In this document: piece after piece, positions 37,101-44,568 of the stretch
How the letters are laid out: each line of letters starts with the position of its first letter
Position numbering within the stretch: the stretch's first letter is position 1
From: Streptacidiphilus jiangxiensis
GTDB taxonomy: Bacteria > Actinomycetota > Actinomycetes > Streptomycetales > Streptomycetaceae
Direction of reading: 5' to 3'
Assembly (NCBI RefSeq): GCF_900109465.1
Contig: NZ_FOAZ01000020.1
Location: forward strand, 145,210 to 209,209
DNA length: 64,000 nucleotides
The notes under the pieces: model-generated
Told to the model about the DNA's origin: nothing
What the model saw: only the letters and a program-made list of their open reading frames with translations
Database searches by the model: none
Position numbers and translations under genes: made by a program

Positions 37101-38014
37101 AAGAGCGCGGCCACCTCCTCCGCGCGGCGCACGGCCTCGTCGAGCAGCGCGTCGTTCCTGTCGGTTCGGTGCAGGGTGAGCAGAACGGCCGCCAGTTCGG
37201 CGACCACCTGCGCCAGTTCGAGGCGTCGGCCCGGTTGCCGGGCGAGCGCACCGGCTGCGTCCCGCAGGAGGTCGGCGGCCTCCGCCAGGTCCTCCTCCGG
37301 AGGCGGCCCAGCCGCCTCGGCCGCACGGGCGCGCAGCGCGGCCGCCACGCGGGCGGCGGCCAGCGGCCGGTCCTGATGGTCGTCCGCGAGGGCGGCCAGC
37401 GCCGCACGGGCCCAGGCGATCACGGCGTCGTGGTCCGTCGTCCCGGCACGGCGCTGCATGGACGCCAGGGTCGACTCGATCGTGGCACGGTGGGGGCTGT
37501 CGGGCGGCGCCTCGGCCAGCGCCGCACGGCAGGCTGCGACCGCGGCCGCGGGGTCGCGCCGACCGATGACCACGGCGAGGTCGAGCCACACCGCGCAGCG
37601 GTCGGGGTCGTCCGGCGGCAGCGCCATCAGCGCCTCCTCCAACCAGTCCCTCGCCTCGTCCCGCAACGCTTCCTCCTCGCCCGGCGCGCTGTGGCCGCGG
37701 TCGGCCGATGCGAGCAGCGCCAGCGCCAGGTTGGTGCAGGCTGTGGCATGAACGGGCCCTGCCGCCGGGCGCGCGGTGCAGGCCGCCCTGCCCGCCACGA
37801 TGCTCAGCGCTGCCAACTCGGGCGTCTCGTCCCGGTGCGGCGACTCGAGGGATAGCCGGGCGAGCTCGGCTAGCAGCCTTTTGCGGCGTTCCCAGGCCTC
37901 CTCCTCAGCGGGTGCGGCGCGCGCGAGCAGCTCCAGGGCCTGTTCCATCACCTTCAGGTCCGAGGTGCCTGCCTGCCCGTCGCGGAGCTGGACCAGATAC
38001 TCGTAGGCCTCCAC
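34190..38014 (-). CDS. TPR-CHAT protein (caspase-like peptidase domain)
   Basis: 1274 residues from the GTG at 38014. Most of the protein is tandem helical repeats of TPR type (recurring patterns such as DLDEAIGLVRASIAA, LELALTLGRAALAAS). The C-terminal ~300 residues are a CHAT domain with catalytic His1145 in HFACHC and Cys1186 in YLSSCRSAYG, plus the late LAGFRHVIGTLWPVGD block. CHAT peptidases act in bacterial conflict and immune pathways; Craspase Csx29 is one TPR-CHAT example. The GTG lies 33 nt past the last CRISPR repeat with only a weak ribosome site (an ATG at 37948 is an alternative). TPR-CHAT genes are common in Streptomyces, so the link may be accidental. Confidence 0.93.
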   Translation of the reverse strand: MEAYEYLVQLRDGQAGTSDLKVMEQALELLARAAPAEEEAWERRKRLLAELARLSLESPHRDETPELAALSIVAGRAACTARPAAGPVHATACTNLALALLASADRGHSAPGEEEALRDEARDWLEEALMALPPDDPDRCAVWLDLAVVIGRRDPAAAVAACRAALAEAPPDSPHRATIESTLASMQRRAGTTDHDAVIAWARAALAALADDHQDRPLAAARVAAALRARAAEAAGPPPEEDLAEAADLLRDAAGALARQPGRRLELAQVVAELAAVLLTLHRTDRNDALLDEAVRRAEEVAALFDDGPVLFPVAANLAACLRERYRRRSSAPDLAAAQSWARRAVATAPGTGRGTATARYNLAVVLLHEYETSGSQDVLDEALHHLAAAQAAAPDDALRAEVQSGLAEAMRRRYVHGGSHRDLARGVLAARRAVRLAGAGPRRTRHLGRLCSLLRTRYDATGRAADLELALTLGRAALAASARGGAPEARTASLVSLALLRTFDRAGDRRQLDEAVALARRSAALTPETATARPSRLHNLANALRVRFEVDREVGDLDEAIGLVRASIAAPSRAAARRELALANLGALLIRRFEAVGDPRDIDRAIAAHGEAANAAGSDGPAYAGHLADLGLALFRRHELTDAPNDLNAAITCGRACLDAAGDASPQLAGFRSNLVGPLLARHRLAGAPEDLTEALALGRLAVDAALPRDPARAGYLLNLARALDRAAEAEPDGGAEDAAEEAVRAYAECADSDTATPLWRAAAAQAQAQCEVRRGDLTAAQAAYERAIALLSQVAHRALARVSAQAQLRRLTGLGADAAAVALRLGDPARAVDLLERSRGVLLGQGLDYRPQSGTATDRLEDFRRVLSTDVAPLADPFGGPLHPLSTADPWAPRRAAARAWQDLAGPEAAGTPARPTAPKGGVVAVVNASRHGCAALLVADDGAVTPVPLPELTHADAVAWANTMLDAVDADDWDTSRKLRAVLAGLWTRVAEPVLDALGAIGPPPPGAAWPRVTWVPTGPLALLPLHAAGADGPDEVGASVLDRVVSSYAPTLRVLAHAADDRTPEQAGSLGAAAGPALAVGVTEVPGERSLPHAAPEAEAVHAHLRAAGRPVRAPLLDAAATRAAVSEALVAASWAHFACHCLTDPADPSASALLLPDGPLSVRDLVQGRLTGAHLAYLSSCRSAYGGARLPDESLHIAAALQLAGFRHVIGTLWPVGDDWSHEVASALYPLLTEPGRTPAEAVHHGVRALRDRYPTNPRLWAAYLHFGV

Positions 38015-38047
38015 ATGCCGCAGCCTAGCTAGACGGGCCACCGGACC

Positions 38048-39825
38048 GGGACCGTCCCCGCGGGCGGGGGAGCAGCGCTGGATCGCGTTCCAGGTCTTGT
38101 GCCACTGGGGACCATCCCCGCGGGCGCGGCGGGCAGAACATCGCCCACCACCCGCTGACCGTGGCCAAGGAACATCCCCGCGGGCGCGGGGAGCAGTGCG
38201 GTACTCCCAGACCTCCGGGCCGTCGTCGTGGACCATCCCCGCGGGCGCGGGGAGCAGGACAGCGACGGCAAGGGCGGGAAGGCGCTCACGGGACCATCCC
38301 CGCAGGCGCGGGGAGCAGGACAGCGACGGCAAGGGCGGGAAGGCGCTCACGGGACCATCCCCGCAGGCGCGGGGAGCAGATCCTCGTGGTGGGCTTCCTG
38401 TCCCGTCACCTGGGATCATCCCCGCGGGCGCGGGGAGCAGTCCTACGTCGCGGCCTGGGCGGCCGGGATCGCGGGACCATGCCCGCGGGCGCGGGGAGCA
38501 GTGTTCGTACGTCTCCCGAGTGCGACGCGACCCGGGACCATCCCCGCGGGCGCGGGGAGCAGAGCCGGGTGTCGACGGCGATGTCCTGTCCGAGGGGAGC
38601 ATCCCCGCCGGCGCGGGGAGCAGAAGTACGGGCCGGCGGGCGCGGCGGCGGCCTGGGGACCATCCCCGCGGGCGCGGGGAGCAGTGGCGGGCCGACCTGT
38701 TCGCGATCGGCTACGAGGGACCATCCCCGCGCGCGGGAAGCAGCGGAGGACGAGACGGCTGATGCGGTCGGCGTAGGGACCATTCCCGCGGGCGCGGGGA
38801 GCAGTCCCACGCCCAGTGCCGTACCGGGTTGGACCAGGGACCATCCCCGCGGGCGCGGGGAGCAGGAGAGGGGGTCAACCATGTTCCGCCCCACCACGGG
38901 ACCATCCCCGCAGGCGCGGGGAGCAGCTCGGCCGGACCCGGGACCTACCCCGGGGCCGGGACCATCCTCCCGGGCGCGGGGAGCAGTCGTCCCCCGGATT
39001 TGGGTGTTGGTCCGACGGGGGACCATCCCCGCGGGCGCGGAGAGCAGTTGGTCGAGCGTTGGGACGGCGAGCGGTGGACGAGACCATCCCCGCGGGCGCG
39101 GGGAGCAGCAGAACGTCCCTATGCTGCGCGGTGACCAGTGGGGACCATCCCCGCGGGCGCGGGGAGCAGCCGACTTGCAGCGCGCCCGGGCTTTCGCCGG
39201 CGGGACCATTCCCGCGGGCGCGGGGAGCAGTGGCCGCCGCCCGCGTAGATGCCCACGTGGCTGGGACCATCCCCGCGGGCGCGGGGAGCAGGGTCACGGC
39301 GCCGCCTCGGCGGCCCGGGCGGCGGGACCATCCCCGCGGGCGCGGGGAGCAGGTCAGGCGGAAGCCGTTCTCGTAGGCCTGCCGGGGACCATCCCCGCGG
39401 GCGCGGGGAGCAGCAAGGACGACACGTTCGCCCAGTTGGTCACCGAGGGACCATCCCCGCGGGCGCGGGGAGCAGTGATTCGCGGGAGAGCGGTGGGCGC
39501 GACGGCCGGGACCATCCCCGCGGGCGCGGGGAGCAGATCGAAGGCCAGCTGAGCACGTTCGAAACGCAGGGACCATCCCCGCGGGCGCGGGGAGCAGCCG
39601 GTGAGCCACTGAACAACCAGCTTGATCGAGGGACCATCCCCGCGGGCGCGGGGAGCAGGCCGTGTGGGGCATGGTGGTTCCCCCGTGGGTGGGACCATCC
39701 CCGCGGGCGCGGGGAGCAGGTCATCGACACCGAGAACGACACGCCGGTCGAGGGACCATCCCCGCGGGCGCGGGGAGCAGGTGAGGGCGGCGGACGAACG
39801 CCGCCGGTCGGCGGGACCATCCCCG
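38048..39825 (-). CRISPR. Type I-E-like CRISPR array: 29 repeats plus a truncated one, 29 spacers
   Basis: Repeats of 29 bp start GGGACCATCCCCG and end CGCGGGGAGCAG; spacers are mostly 32 bp, period 61. The reverse complement matches the I-E layout (GC-stem, then ATGGTCCC as the expected 5' handle), so transcription is probably on the minus strand towards the CHAT gene. Repeats at the low-coordinate end are degenerate (38048, 38108, 38168), as expected for a trailer end. The unit at 38290-38350 duplicates its neighbour. The last repeat is cut after 12-13 bases at 39824 next to the IS256-type element, so no leader is visible. No cas genes are in the window. Confidence 0.97.
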
Positions 39826-39830
39826 GGGCC

Positions 39831-41259
39831 GGGAGTGTCTGATCCTTTGTGGGTGATCAGGTGCTCGGTCTGGTCTAGCGGTCGGTGACGCGGTCGCCGT
39901 AGTAGCCGGCGAGGCTGTTGATGGCCTGCTTCCAGGACTGGGTCCGGCCGGTGACGTTGGCGTGGTTCTTGATCGGGTTCTGGATCACGAGGTAGAGGAC
40001 TTTGAGGGCCGCGTCGTCGTCGGGGAAGTGCCCGCGGCGGCGTGAGGCCTGCCGGAACCTCGCGTTGAGGGACTCGATCATGTTGGTGGTGTAGACGACG
40101 CGGCGGATCGGGGCGGGGAACCGCATGAAGACGATCACGTGCTCCCAACTGCGGCGCCAGGTGTCGATCACGGCCGGGTAGCGCTCTCCCCATTCCTCTT
40201 CGAAGCGGGCGAACCGCTGCTCGGCCTCGTCGGCGGTCTTGGCCGTGCAGACCTCCTTGAGCTGGCGGGCGATGGCGCCCCAGTGCTGCTTGGCCGCGTA
40301 ACGCAGGCTCGTGCGGACCATGTGCACGACGCAGAGCTGGACATCGGTCTGGGGCCACACGTCGTTGATAGACTCCGGTAGGCCCTTCAAGCCGTCACAG
40401 CAGGCGATCAGGACGTCCTGGACGCCGCGGTTGCGCAGTTCGGTCAGCCAGGTCATCCACTGCTTGGCGCCCTCGCCGCCGGTGCCGACCCACATGCCGA
40501 GCACGTCGCGGTCGCCGTCGAGGTTGATGCCGACCGCGATGTAGACGGGCTTGTTGGCCACGGCGCCGTCGCGGATCTTGATGTAGATGCAGTCGATCAG
40601 CAGGACCGCGTAGACCCGGTCGAGCGGGCGGGTGCGCCAAGCGGCCAGCTCCTGGGCGACCTGAGCGGTGGCGCGGGAGACCAGATCGCGCGAGACCTCG
40701 ATGTCGTAGACCTCGGCGAGGTGGGCCTGGATCTCACCGGTCGTCAGCCCCTTGGCGTAGAGGGAGATGATGGTCTCGGAGAAGCCGTCGACGCGGCGGG
40801 AGTGCTTGGGCACGATCTGTGGGTTGAAGTTGCCGGCCCGGTCGCGGGGGATATTGATCTGGACCGGGCCGACCTGGGAGAGCACGGTCTTGCGGCTGGT
40901 GCCGTTGCGGTGGTTGCCCGACCCGGCGCCGGCCGAATCGCCCTTCTCGTAGCCGAGATGTTCGGCCATCTCGGCTTCCAGGGCGCCTTCCAGGACCAGC
41001 TTCACCAGTCCGGTCAGCAGCCCGTTCTCCCCGACCAACTGCAGACACTCGCGGCGGGCGCGTTCGATCAGGTCTTCGGCCAGATCCCGGTTCTGCTCGG
41101 CCAGTGCTCGTGCCAACTCCGCCCCCGTCTGCACCTCGTGCTCGTTCTGGTGGGGGCTCTGCTCGTTCGTGGTGCCCATGGGTGATCCTTCCCGGCAGAG
41201 AGGTCATCTCATGCCATCTCGGGTCACACCAGACCAACCACAAAGTTCAGGACAGTCCC
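39831..41259 (-). mobile_element. IS256-family insertion sequence B, inserted at the array end
   Basis: The left end GGGAGTGTCTGATCCTTTG (39831) pairs with the right end, which read on the other strand is GGGACTGTCCTGAACTTTG (41259 back). GGGGCC occurs directly before the left end (39825-39830) and at 41262-41267, a possible target duplication. Length about 1.43 kb with one intact transposase. Confidence 0.8.
39875..41179 (-). CDS. IS256-family transposase (element B)
   Basis: 434 residues, full length. The catalytic blocks are LLIDCIYIKIRDG, VLIACCDGLKG and MIESLNARFRQ, with the family motif C-x2-H in LCVVHMVRTSLRY. The N-terminal domain (GNHRNGTSRKTVLSQVGPV) is typical of the group including IS1601-like and many actinobacterial elements. 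No stop or frameshift interrupts it, so it could be active. It is not closely related to the transposase at 16185. Confidence 0.96.
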   Translation of the reverse strand: MGTTNEQSPHQNEHEVQTGAELARALAEQNRDLAEDLIERARRECLQLVGENGLLTGLVKLVLEGALEAEMAEHLGYEKGDSAGAGSGNHRNGTSRKTVLSQVGPVQINIPRDRAGNFNPQIVPKHSRRVDGFSETIISLYAKGLTTGEIQAHLAEVYDIEVSRDLVSRATAQVAQELAAWRTRPLDRVYAVLLIDCIYIKIRDGAVANKPVYIAVGINLDGDRDVLGMWVGTGGEGAKQWMTWLTELRNRGVQDVLIACCDGLKGLPESINDVWPQTDVQLCVVHMVRTSLRYAAKQHWGAIARQLKEVCTAKTADEAEQRFARFEEEWGERYPAVIDTWRRSWEHVIVFMRFPAPIRRVVYTTNMIESLNARFRQASRRRGHFPDDDAALKVLYLVIQNPIKNHANVTGRTQSWKQAINSLAGYYGDRVTDR

Positions 41260-41347
41260 GTGGGGCCTGCGGCCCGGAGCGCTCACGGCGTGGCAGGCCG
41301 GCGATATGTGCGGCCGCTCGGCATCGACCCGGAAGCCCGAGGGCTGT

Positions 41348-42205
41348 TCACGGCCACTTTGATGGAGGCGCGAGGGCTTGGCACGCGACATCGCGTACGT
41401 TCGCATCCTCATCGGTCGCGAGCCTTTCGAGCGCGGCGCGGGCTTTGTGCGCCGGCCTTTGGGATAGCGCCAGTGCGGCCCAACACCGCACCAGGCCATC
41501 AGCATCGCTCGCACACGCGAGAAGGGCATCGGTGGCCGCCTCATCTGTTTCGAACCAGAGGGACGACGCAGCTGCTCGTCGGACCTCGGGTGCGGCATCG
41601 GATGTGCCGGCGATGCGGATGGTCAGGGCTCGCGCGGGATCACCCAAGCCGAAGCTGGCGCCGAGGGTGATCATCACGTCGGCGCGCACCGCGGGGTCCG
41701 GGTCGCCGGCCGCCTCGGCGACCAGATCGAAGTACTTGGTCCCGAACAAGTCGAAGAAGCACATGCCCCACAAGCTGACTTTCCGCAGCCCCGGATCCTC
41801 TGAGGCCGTGTAGGCCATGGAGAGTTCCAATGCGGTCTCCGGCCAGGCCTCGAAGAGATCGATGACATCGCGTTCCAGCGTGTCCCCGTCTTCGTTGCGA
41901 TCGGTCACCCGCGCGCGCAGCAAGGCGGGCAGGGCTTCTTGGCCACAGGCGCCGGCGAGGGCATGGGCGATGCGGTCCCGCGCGAAGGAATCGTCCGCAG
42001 CAACGTAATGCGCGAGTCGCTGCTCCAGTTCCGGCTGCAGGAACGCCGCTGCCGGGGTCCGCAGCCTCTCCACCAACGGCGCGAGCCGACGGCGGTCCCC
42101 GAGCTCACGCTCGGCGCTTGCCAACAGTCCCGCATCCAGGTCGTCCAACGCACGGCGCAATGCGGCGCGCTCCGCGCTGTCCTCATCCCGATCCATCCCC
42201 GGCAT
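41348..42205 (-). CDS. HEAT-repeat protein
   Basis: 285 residues starting MPGMDRDED. Most of the sequence consists of paired helices typical of HEAT/PBS-lyase repeats (for example DPAVRADVMITLGASFGLGD, APEVRRAAASSLWF, DGLVRCWAALALSQRP, DANVRDVACQALA). Such proteins are scaffolds for protein binding. The last repeat ends only about 90 bases from the inserted IS256-type element, so the C-terminus may have been shortened. No partner gene is evident. Confidence 0.85.
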   Translation of the reverse strand: MPGMDRDEDSAERAALRRALDDLDAGLLASAERELGDRRRLAPLVERLRTPAAAFLQPELEQRLAHYVAADDSFARDRIAHALAGACGQEALPALLRARVTDRNEDGDTLERDVIDLFEAWPETALELSMAYTASEDPGLRKVSLWGMCFFDLFGTKYFDLVAEAAGDPDPAVRADVMITLGASFGLGDPARALTIRIAGTSDAAPEVRRAAASSLWFETDEAATDALLACASDADGLVRCWAALALSQRPAHKARAALERLATDEDANVRDVACQALAPPSKWP

Positions 42206-42217
42206 GCCGCTCACCCT

Positions 42218-42580
42218 ATGTCGATCACCATGGCTGCCGACAACGGCCAACTGCAGCTCAACGCGTTCGAGCCGCTCATCGCCCACCTCCTGCTGCAGAG
42301 CACCGCATGGCTCACCCACGGATGCGCGGTGCTGCGCACCCTGTGCGTGGACGGCATCACCGCCAACGAACGGCGCTTCGCCCAGCAGGCCACCACATCG
42401 GTCGGCGCGGTCACCGCACTGACCCCGCACATCGGCTATGAGGCCGCAGCCAGCATCGCCAAGCAGGCACTGGCCACAGGGAACGCGGTCGCGGACCTAG
42501 TCGCCGCAGAGAGCCTCCTGGACCGGCACATCGCCGCGCGGCTCTTGTCCCAGGGCGTGCGGGCGATTGCTGGCGGGTAG
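42218..42580 (+). pseudogene. aspA: Aspartate ammonia-lyase (aspA) C-terminal fragment
   Basis: The frame encodes ITMAADNGQLQLNAFEPLIA, then TLCVDGITANERR and TPHIGYEAAASIAKQALATG, the conserved C-terminal third of aspartase/fumarase. About 350 N-terminal residues with the SS loop catalytic Ser are missing; upstream DNA is unrelated and antisense to the HEAT gene. The intact C-terminus and a terminator-like hairpin after the stop suggest a recent truncation. A tiny start (MSITM) could allow translation, but no enzyme activity is expected. Confidence 0.85.
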
Positions 42581-42584
42581 CCCA

Positions 42585-42610
42585 GGCTGGCTGAGACCAG
42601 CCCTCCCTTT
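42585..42610 (+). terminator. Hairpin after aspA fragment
   Basis: GGCTGG (42585-42590), loop CTGAGA, CCAGCC (42597-42602), then CTCCCTTT. The stem is perfect and the tail pyrimidine-rich, as for a weak intrinsic terminator. Confidence 0.5.
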
Positions 42611-43028
42611 GGCTCATCGTGCCGAGACGGGCGGTGAGCCAGCCGGTTGTAGCCATTCCTTCCCAACGACGCTCTCGGCCTGCAGCGCGTCCGCGCCCTC
42701 ACCCTCAACGCAGACGGCATCCGCCTTGCCGAGCAGGTCTCCGGGCAGCTCACGTCGAAGCTGTCGCCGAGCTTGGGAAGCCAACGGCGGGCCGATGTAC
42801 GACCGAGGGGGCATGGTGCCGGCTTCAGGCCAGAACCACTGGCGCACTCAGAAGGCGGAACGTGAGTTTTTGAACGATTTGCCATTCGCCTCTGGGTCGG
42901 GGACAGGCGGGCTGGCCCGCGTGATCCGCGATGCATCTCCGGTTAGTCGCCGGGTGAAGTGGTGATGGCGCGGTGATCAAACTGTTCGGAAGCGCAGTCC
43001 GGTGTGCGCATCATCGCAGTCCGGTGCC
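42611..43028. other. About 420 bases without a supported gene
   Basis: Short open frames exist but none has a family signature or a good ribosome site. A stretch near 42665-42800 reads as plausible protein in the plus direction (LTLNADGIRLAEQVSGQL) and may be gene debris. Confidence 0.4.
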
Positions 43029-43844
43029 TCACCAGGGCCTCGGAATCAAACGCTTGGGAATGCCGCGTGGCCGTTGCCCCGGCCAACAGACAAAATATGT
43101 GAGCTCGACGAGCACGGCCACCGCGTGCTCATGCGACTCAAGGGCCGGCGCCGCGAAATCACCGATCTCGACCGGAGGCTGCGGGCCGCTGAACTCCAGC
43201 GGCAGATCGGACCACGTAGGACCGTCCGGAACGTTCCGTCCGAGGATGTAGGGCGGCGTGTTCAAAGTGGTGTAGGCCGGATTCGGATCAGGGATATCAC
43301 GCGAGGTCCACACCACCTGCGTTGAGCACGGCGTTCCCTCGCCCCCCTGCGCGAGGCACGGAGGTTTCTCCCGACCAACCCACGATCCCAGCGCAGCGCC
43401 GTTCGACTCCGCAATCGCCCGAACGGGCCACTGGCGATCAGTGGTCCGGTGTCGACTGTTCTGCAGGCGCAGCTGCCAACCCGACTGCTCGACAAGCCTG
43501 ATCACCTCCAGGATCCGGCTGGACAAATCGCCGTCGAATCCGAACACCACGGCGACGTGCCGGTAGAAGTGCGGCAGCGCATAGACCCCGGCGTCGACGC
43601 GCAGGATGCTCCCGGACATCACATGCCATCGAGCGCCGCGGCCAGGTATCGAGGTGCCGTAGTCGTAGACGTACGCCGCCGCCGGATCCAGCCAGGGCAC
43701 CGCGCGCAGGGGCGCGAACTGCCGCTCGATCCAACCCCCAGCCGCCGACCGGTTCTCGCGGAATTCGCGTGTGCGGGCAAGGCGCTCCAGATCCGGGGGC
43801 CACCATGGCAGCCTCCACGTAAACAACGGCCCAGATAATCCCAT
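43029..43844 (-). CDS. Hypothetical protein
   Basis: 271 residues starting MGLSGPLFTWRLPWW; GAGGGGGTCTC lies just upstream of the ATG, and a longer in-frame extension is not needed. The protein is Pro/Trp-rich with FGFDGDLSSRILEVIRLVEQ in the middle and no signal peptide or membrane segment. I do not recognise a family; it resembles actinobacterial proteins of unknown function that appear near mobile DNA. A stray ISAs1-type end begins 17 bases beyond its start. Confidence 0.62.
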   Translation of the reverse strand: MGLSGPLFTWRLPWWPPDLERLARTREFRENRSAAGGWIERQFAPLRAVPWLDPAAAYVYDYGTSIPGRGARWHVMSGSILRVDAGVYALPHFYRHVAVVFGFDGDLSSRILEVIRLVEQSGWQLRLQNSRHRTTDRQWPVRAIAESNGAALGSWVGREKPPCLAQGGEGTPCSTQVVWTSRDIPDPNPAYTTLNTPPYILGRNVPDGPTWSDLPLEFSGPQPPVEIGDFAAPALESHEHAVAVLVELTYFVCWPGQRPRGIPKRLIPRPW

Positions 43845-43860
43845 GAGACCCCCTCGCCCA

Positions 43861-43900
43861 GGGCGGCGTCGTTCAGCCTGTCTATCCGTTTTGTGATCAT
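43861..43900 (+). repeat. Solo ISAs1-type terminal repeat
   Basis: GGGCGGCGTCGTTCAGCC at 43861 matches the left end of the ISAs1-type element at 44569 (GGGGCAGCGTCGTTCAGTC) in the same orientation, and similarity continues (GTCT..CCG...TTG.TGA). No transposase belongs to it, so it is a relic end or a short non-autonomous piece. Confidence 0.68.
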
Positions 43901-44067
43901 GCGAGGCTGAGGGGCGCGAGGATGTGAACGTCCACAAGGACATCCGGCCTGGCCATGTGGCATGAGTTCCTGGCTGTCGCTGAGCGGCGCGCGGCCCGAC
44001 AGACGTGCGCGGCCGACTGTGATCAGCTGAACGTGAGGGGTCTTGCTGCCCCTGTACGGTGTGCCGT

Positions 44068-44556
44068 ATGAGCCTGGGAGTCCACTTCGCCATCGATGCG
44101 GAGACCGCCGATCGCTTGCTCGCGGCTGCCGATGACGATGAGGTTGCTGCGCTCGTCGAGGAGATTGAGGAAGAGGGCATCGGTGTCGGCCACTGTGACA
44201 CCGACAAGGCGTGGGACGCCATCCATCGCAGCCTGACCGACGGTTACCTTGGCTACGCCAAGGGCTTCTACCCGCTGAACGCTGTGATCCTGGGCGGCGT
44301 ACAGCTTCATGAAGGTGAAGATTACATCGTCAGCCTGCTCACTCCGGATCGGGTTCGCGATGTCGCCGACGCCATGGCCGATGTCGACCGCGAGGCACTG
44401 AAAGCAGGCTACGACCGCATCGACGTCGAAGACTATGGGCCGAACTTCGGCGACGAGGACTTCGCCTACACCTGGGCGAACTTCACCGACCTGGTCGTCT
44501 TCTTCCGGCAGGCAGCGGACGCAGGAAGCCACGTGATCTTTACGGTCGGCCAGTAG
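44068..44556 (+). CDS. DUF1877 (YfbM-like) protein
   Basis: 162 residues starting MSLGVHFAID. The pattern (DTDKAWDAIHRSLTDG in the first half, YIVSLLTPDRVRDVADAMADVDREALKAGYD, then FTDLVVFFRQAADAGSHVIFTV) is that of DUF1877, a family of unknown function that includes E. coli YfbM and occurs among polymorphic-toxin immunity proteins. No toxin gene is adjacent. The gene sits between a solo ISAs1-type end and a complete ISAs1-type element, suggesting repeated insertion at this place. Confidence 0.82.
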   Translation: MSLGVHFAIDAETADRLLAAADDDEVAALVEEIEEEGIGVGHCDTDKAWDAIHRSLTDGYLGYAKGFYPLNAVILGGVQLHEGEDYIVSLLTPDRVRDVADAMADVDREALKAGYDRIDVEDYGPNFGDEDFAYTWANFTDLVVFFRQAADAGSHVIFTVGQ

Positions 44557-44568
44557 GGTTCCGGAACC
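44557..44568 (+). terminator. Palindrome after DUF1877, abutting an IS end
   Basis: GGTTCCGGAACC is a perfect 12-bp palindrome one base after the stop codon and directly before the IS end. It may be the base of a terminator hairpin truncated by the insertion. Confidence 0.35.

Noticed and set aside
38015..38602. N-terminal extension of the CHAT frame into the array (1470-residue version)
   Set aside because: The extra residues are translated repeats; the GTG at 38014 starts protein-like sequence.
38161..39552. Long open frames through the CRISPR array on both strands, encoding Arg/Gly/Ala-rich repeat proteins
   Set aside because: They are produced by GC-rich repeats lacking stop codons; the 61-bp period and 32-bp spacers show an array, not a gene.
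34190..39825. A complete type III-E (Craspase) system
   Set aside because: No gRAMP (Cas7-11) gene, and the repeats are I-E-like; only the TPR-CHAT feature is shared.
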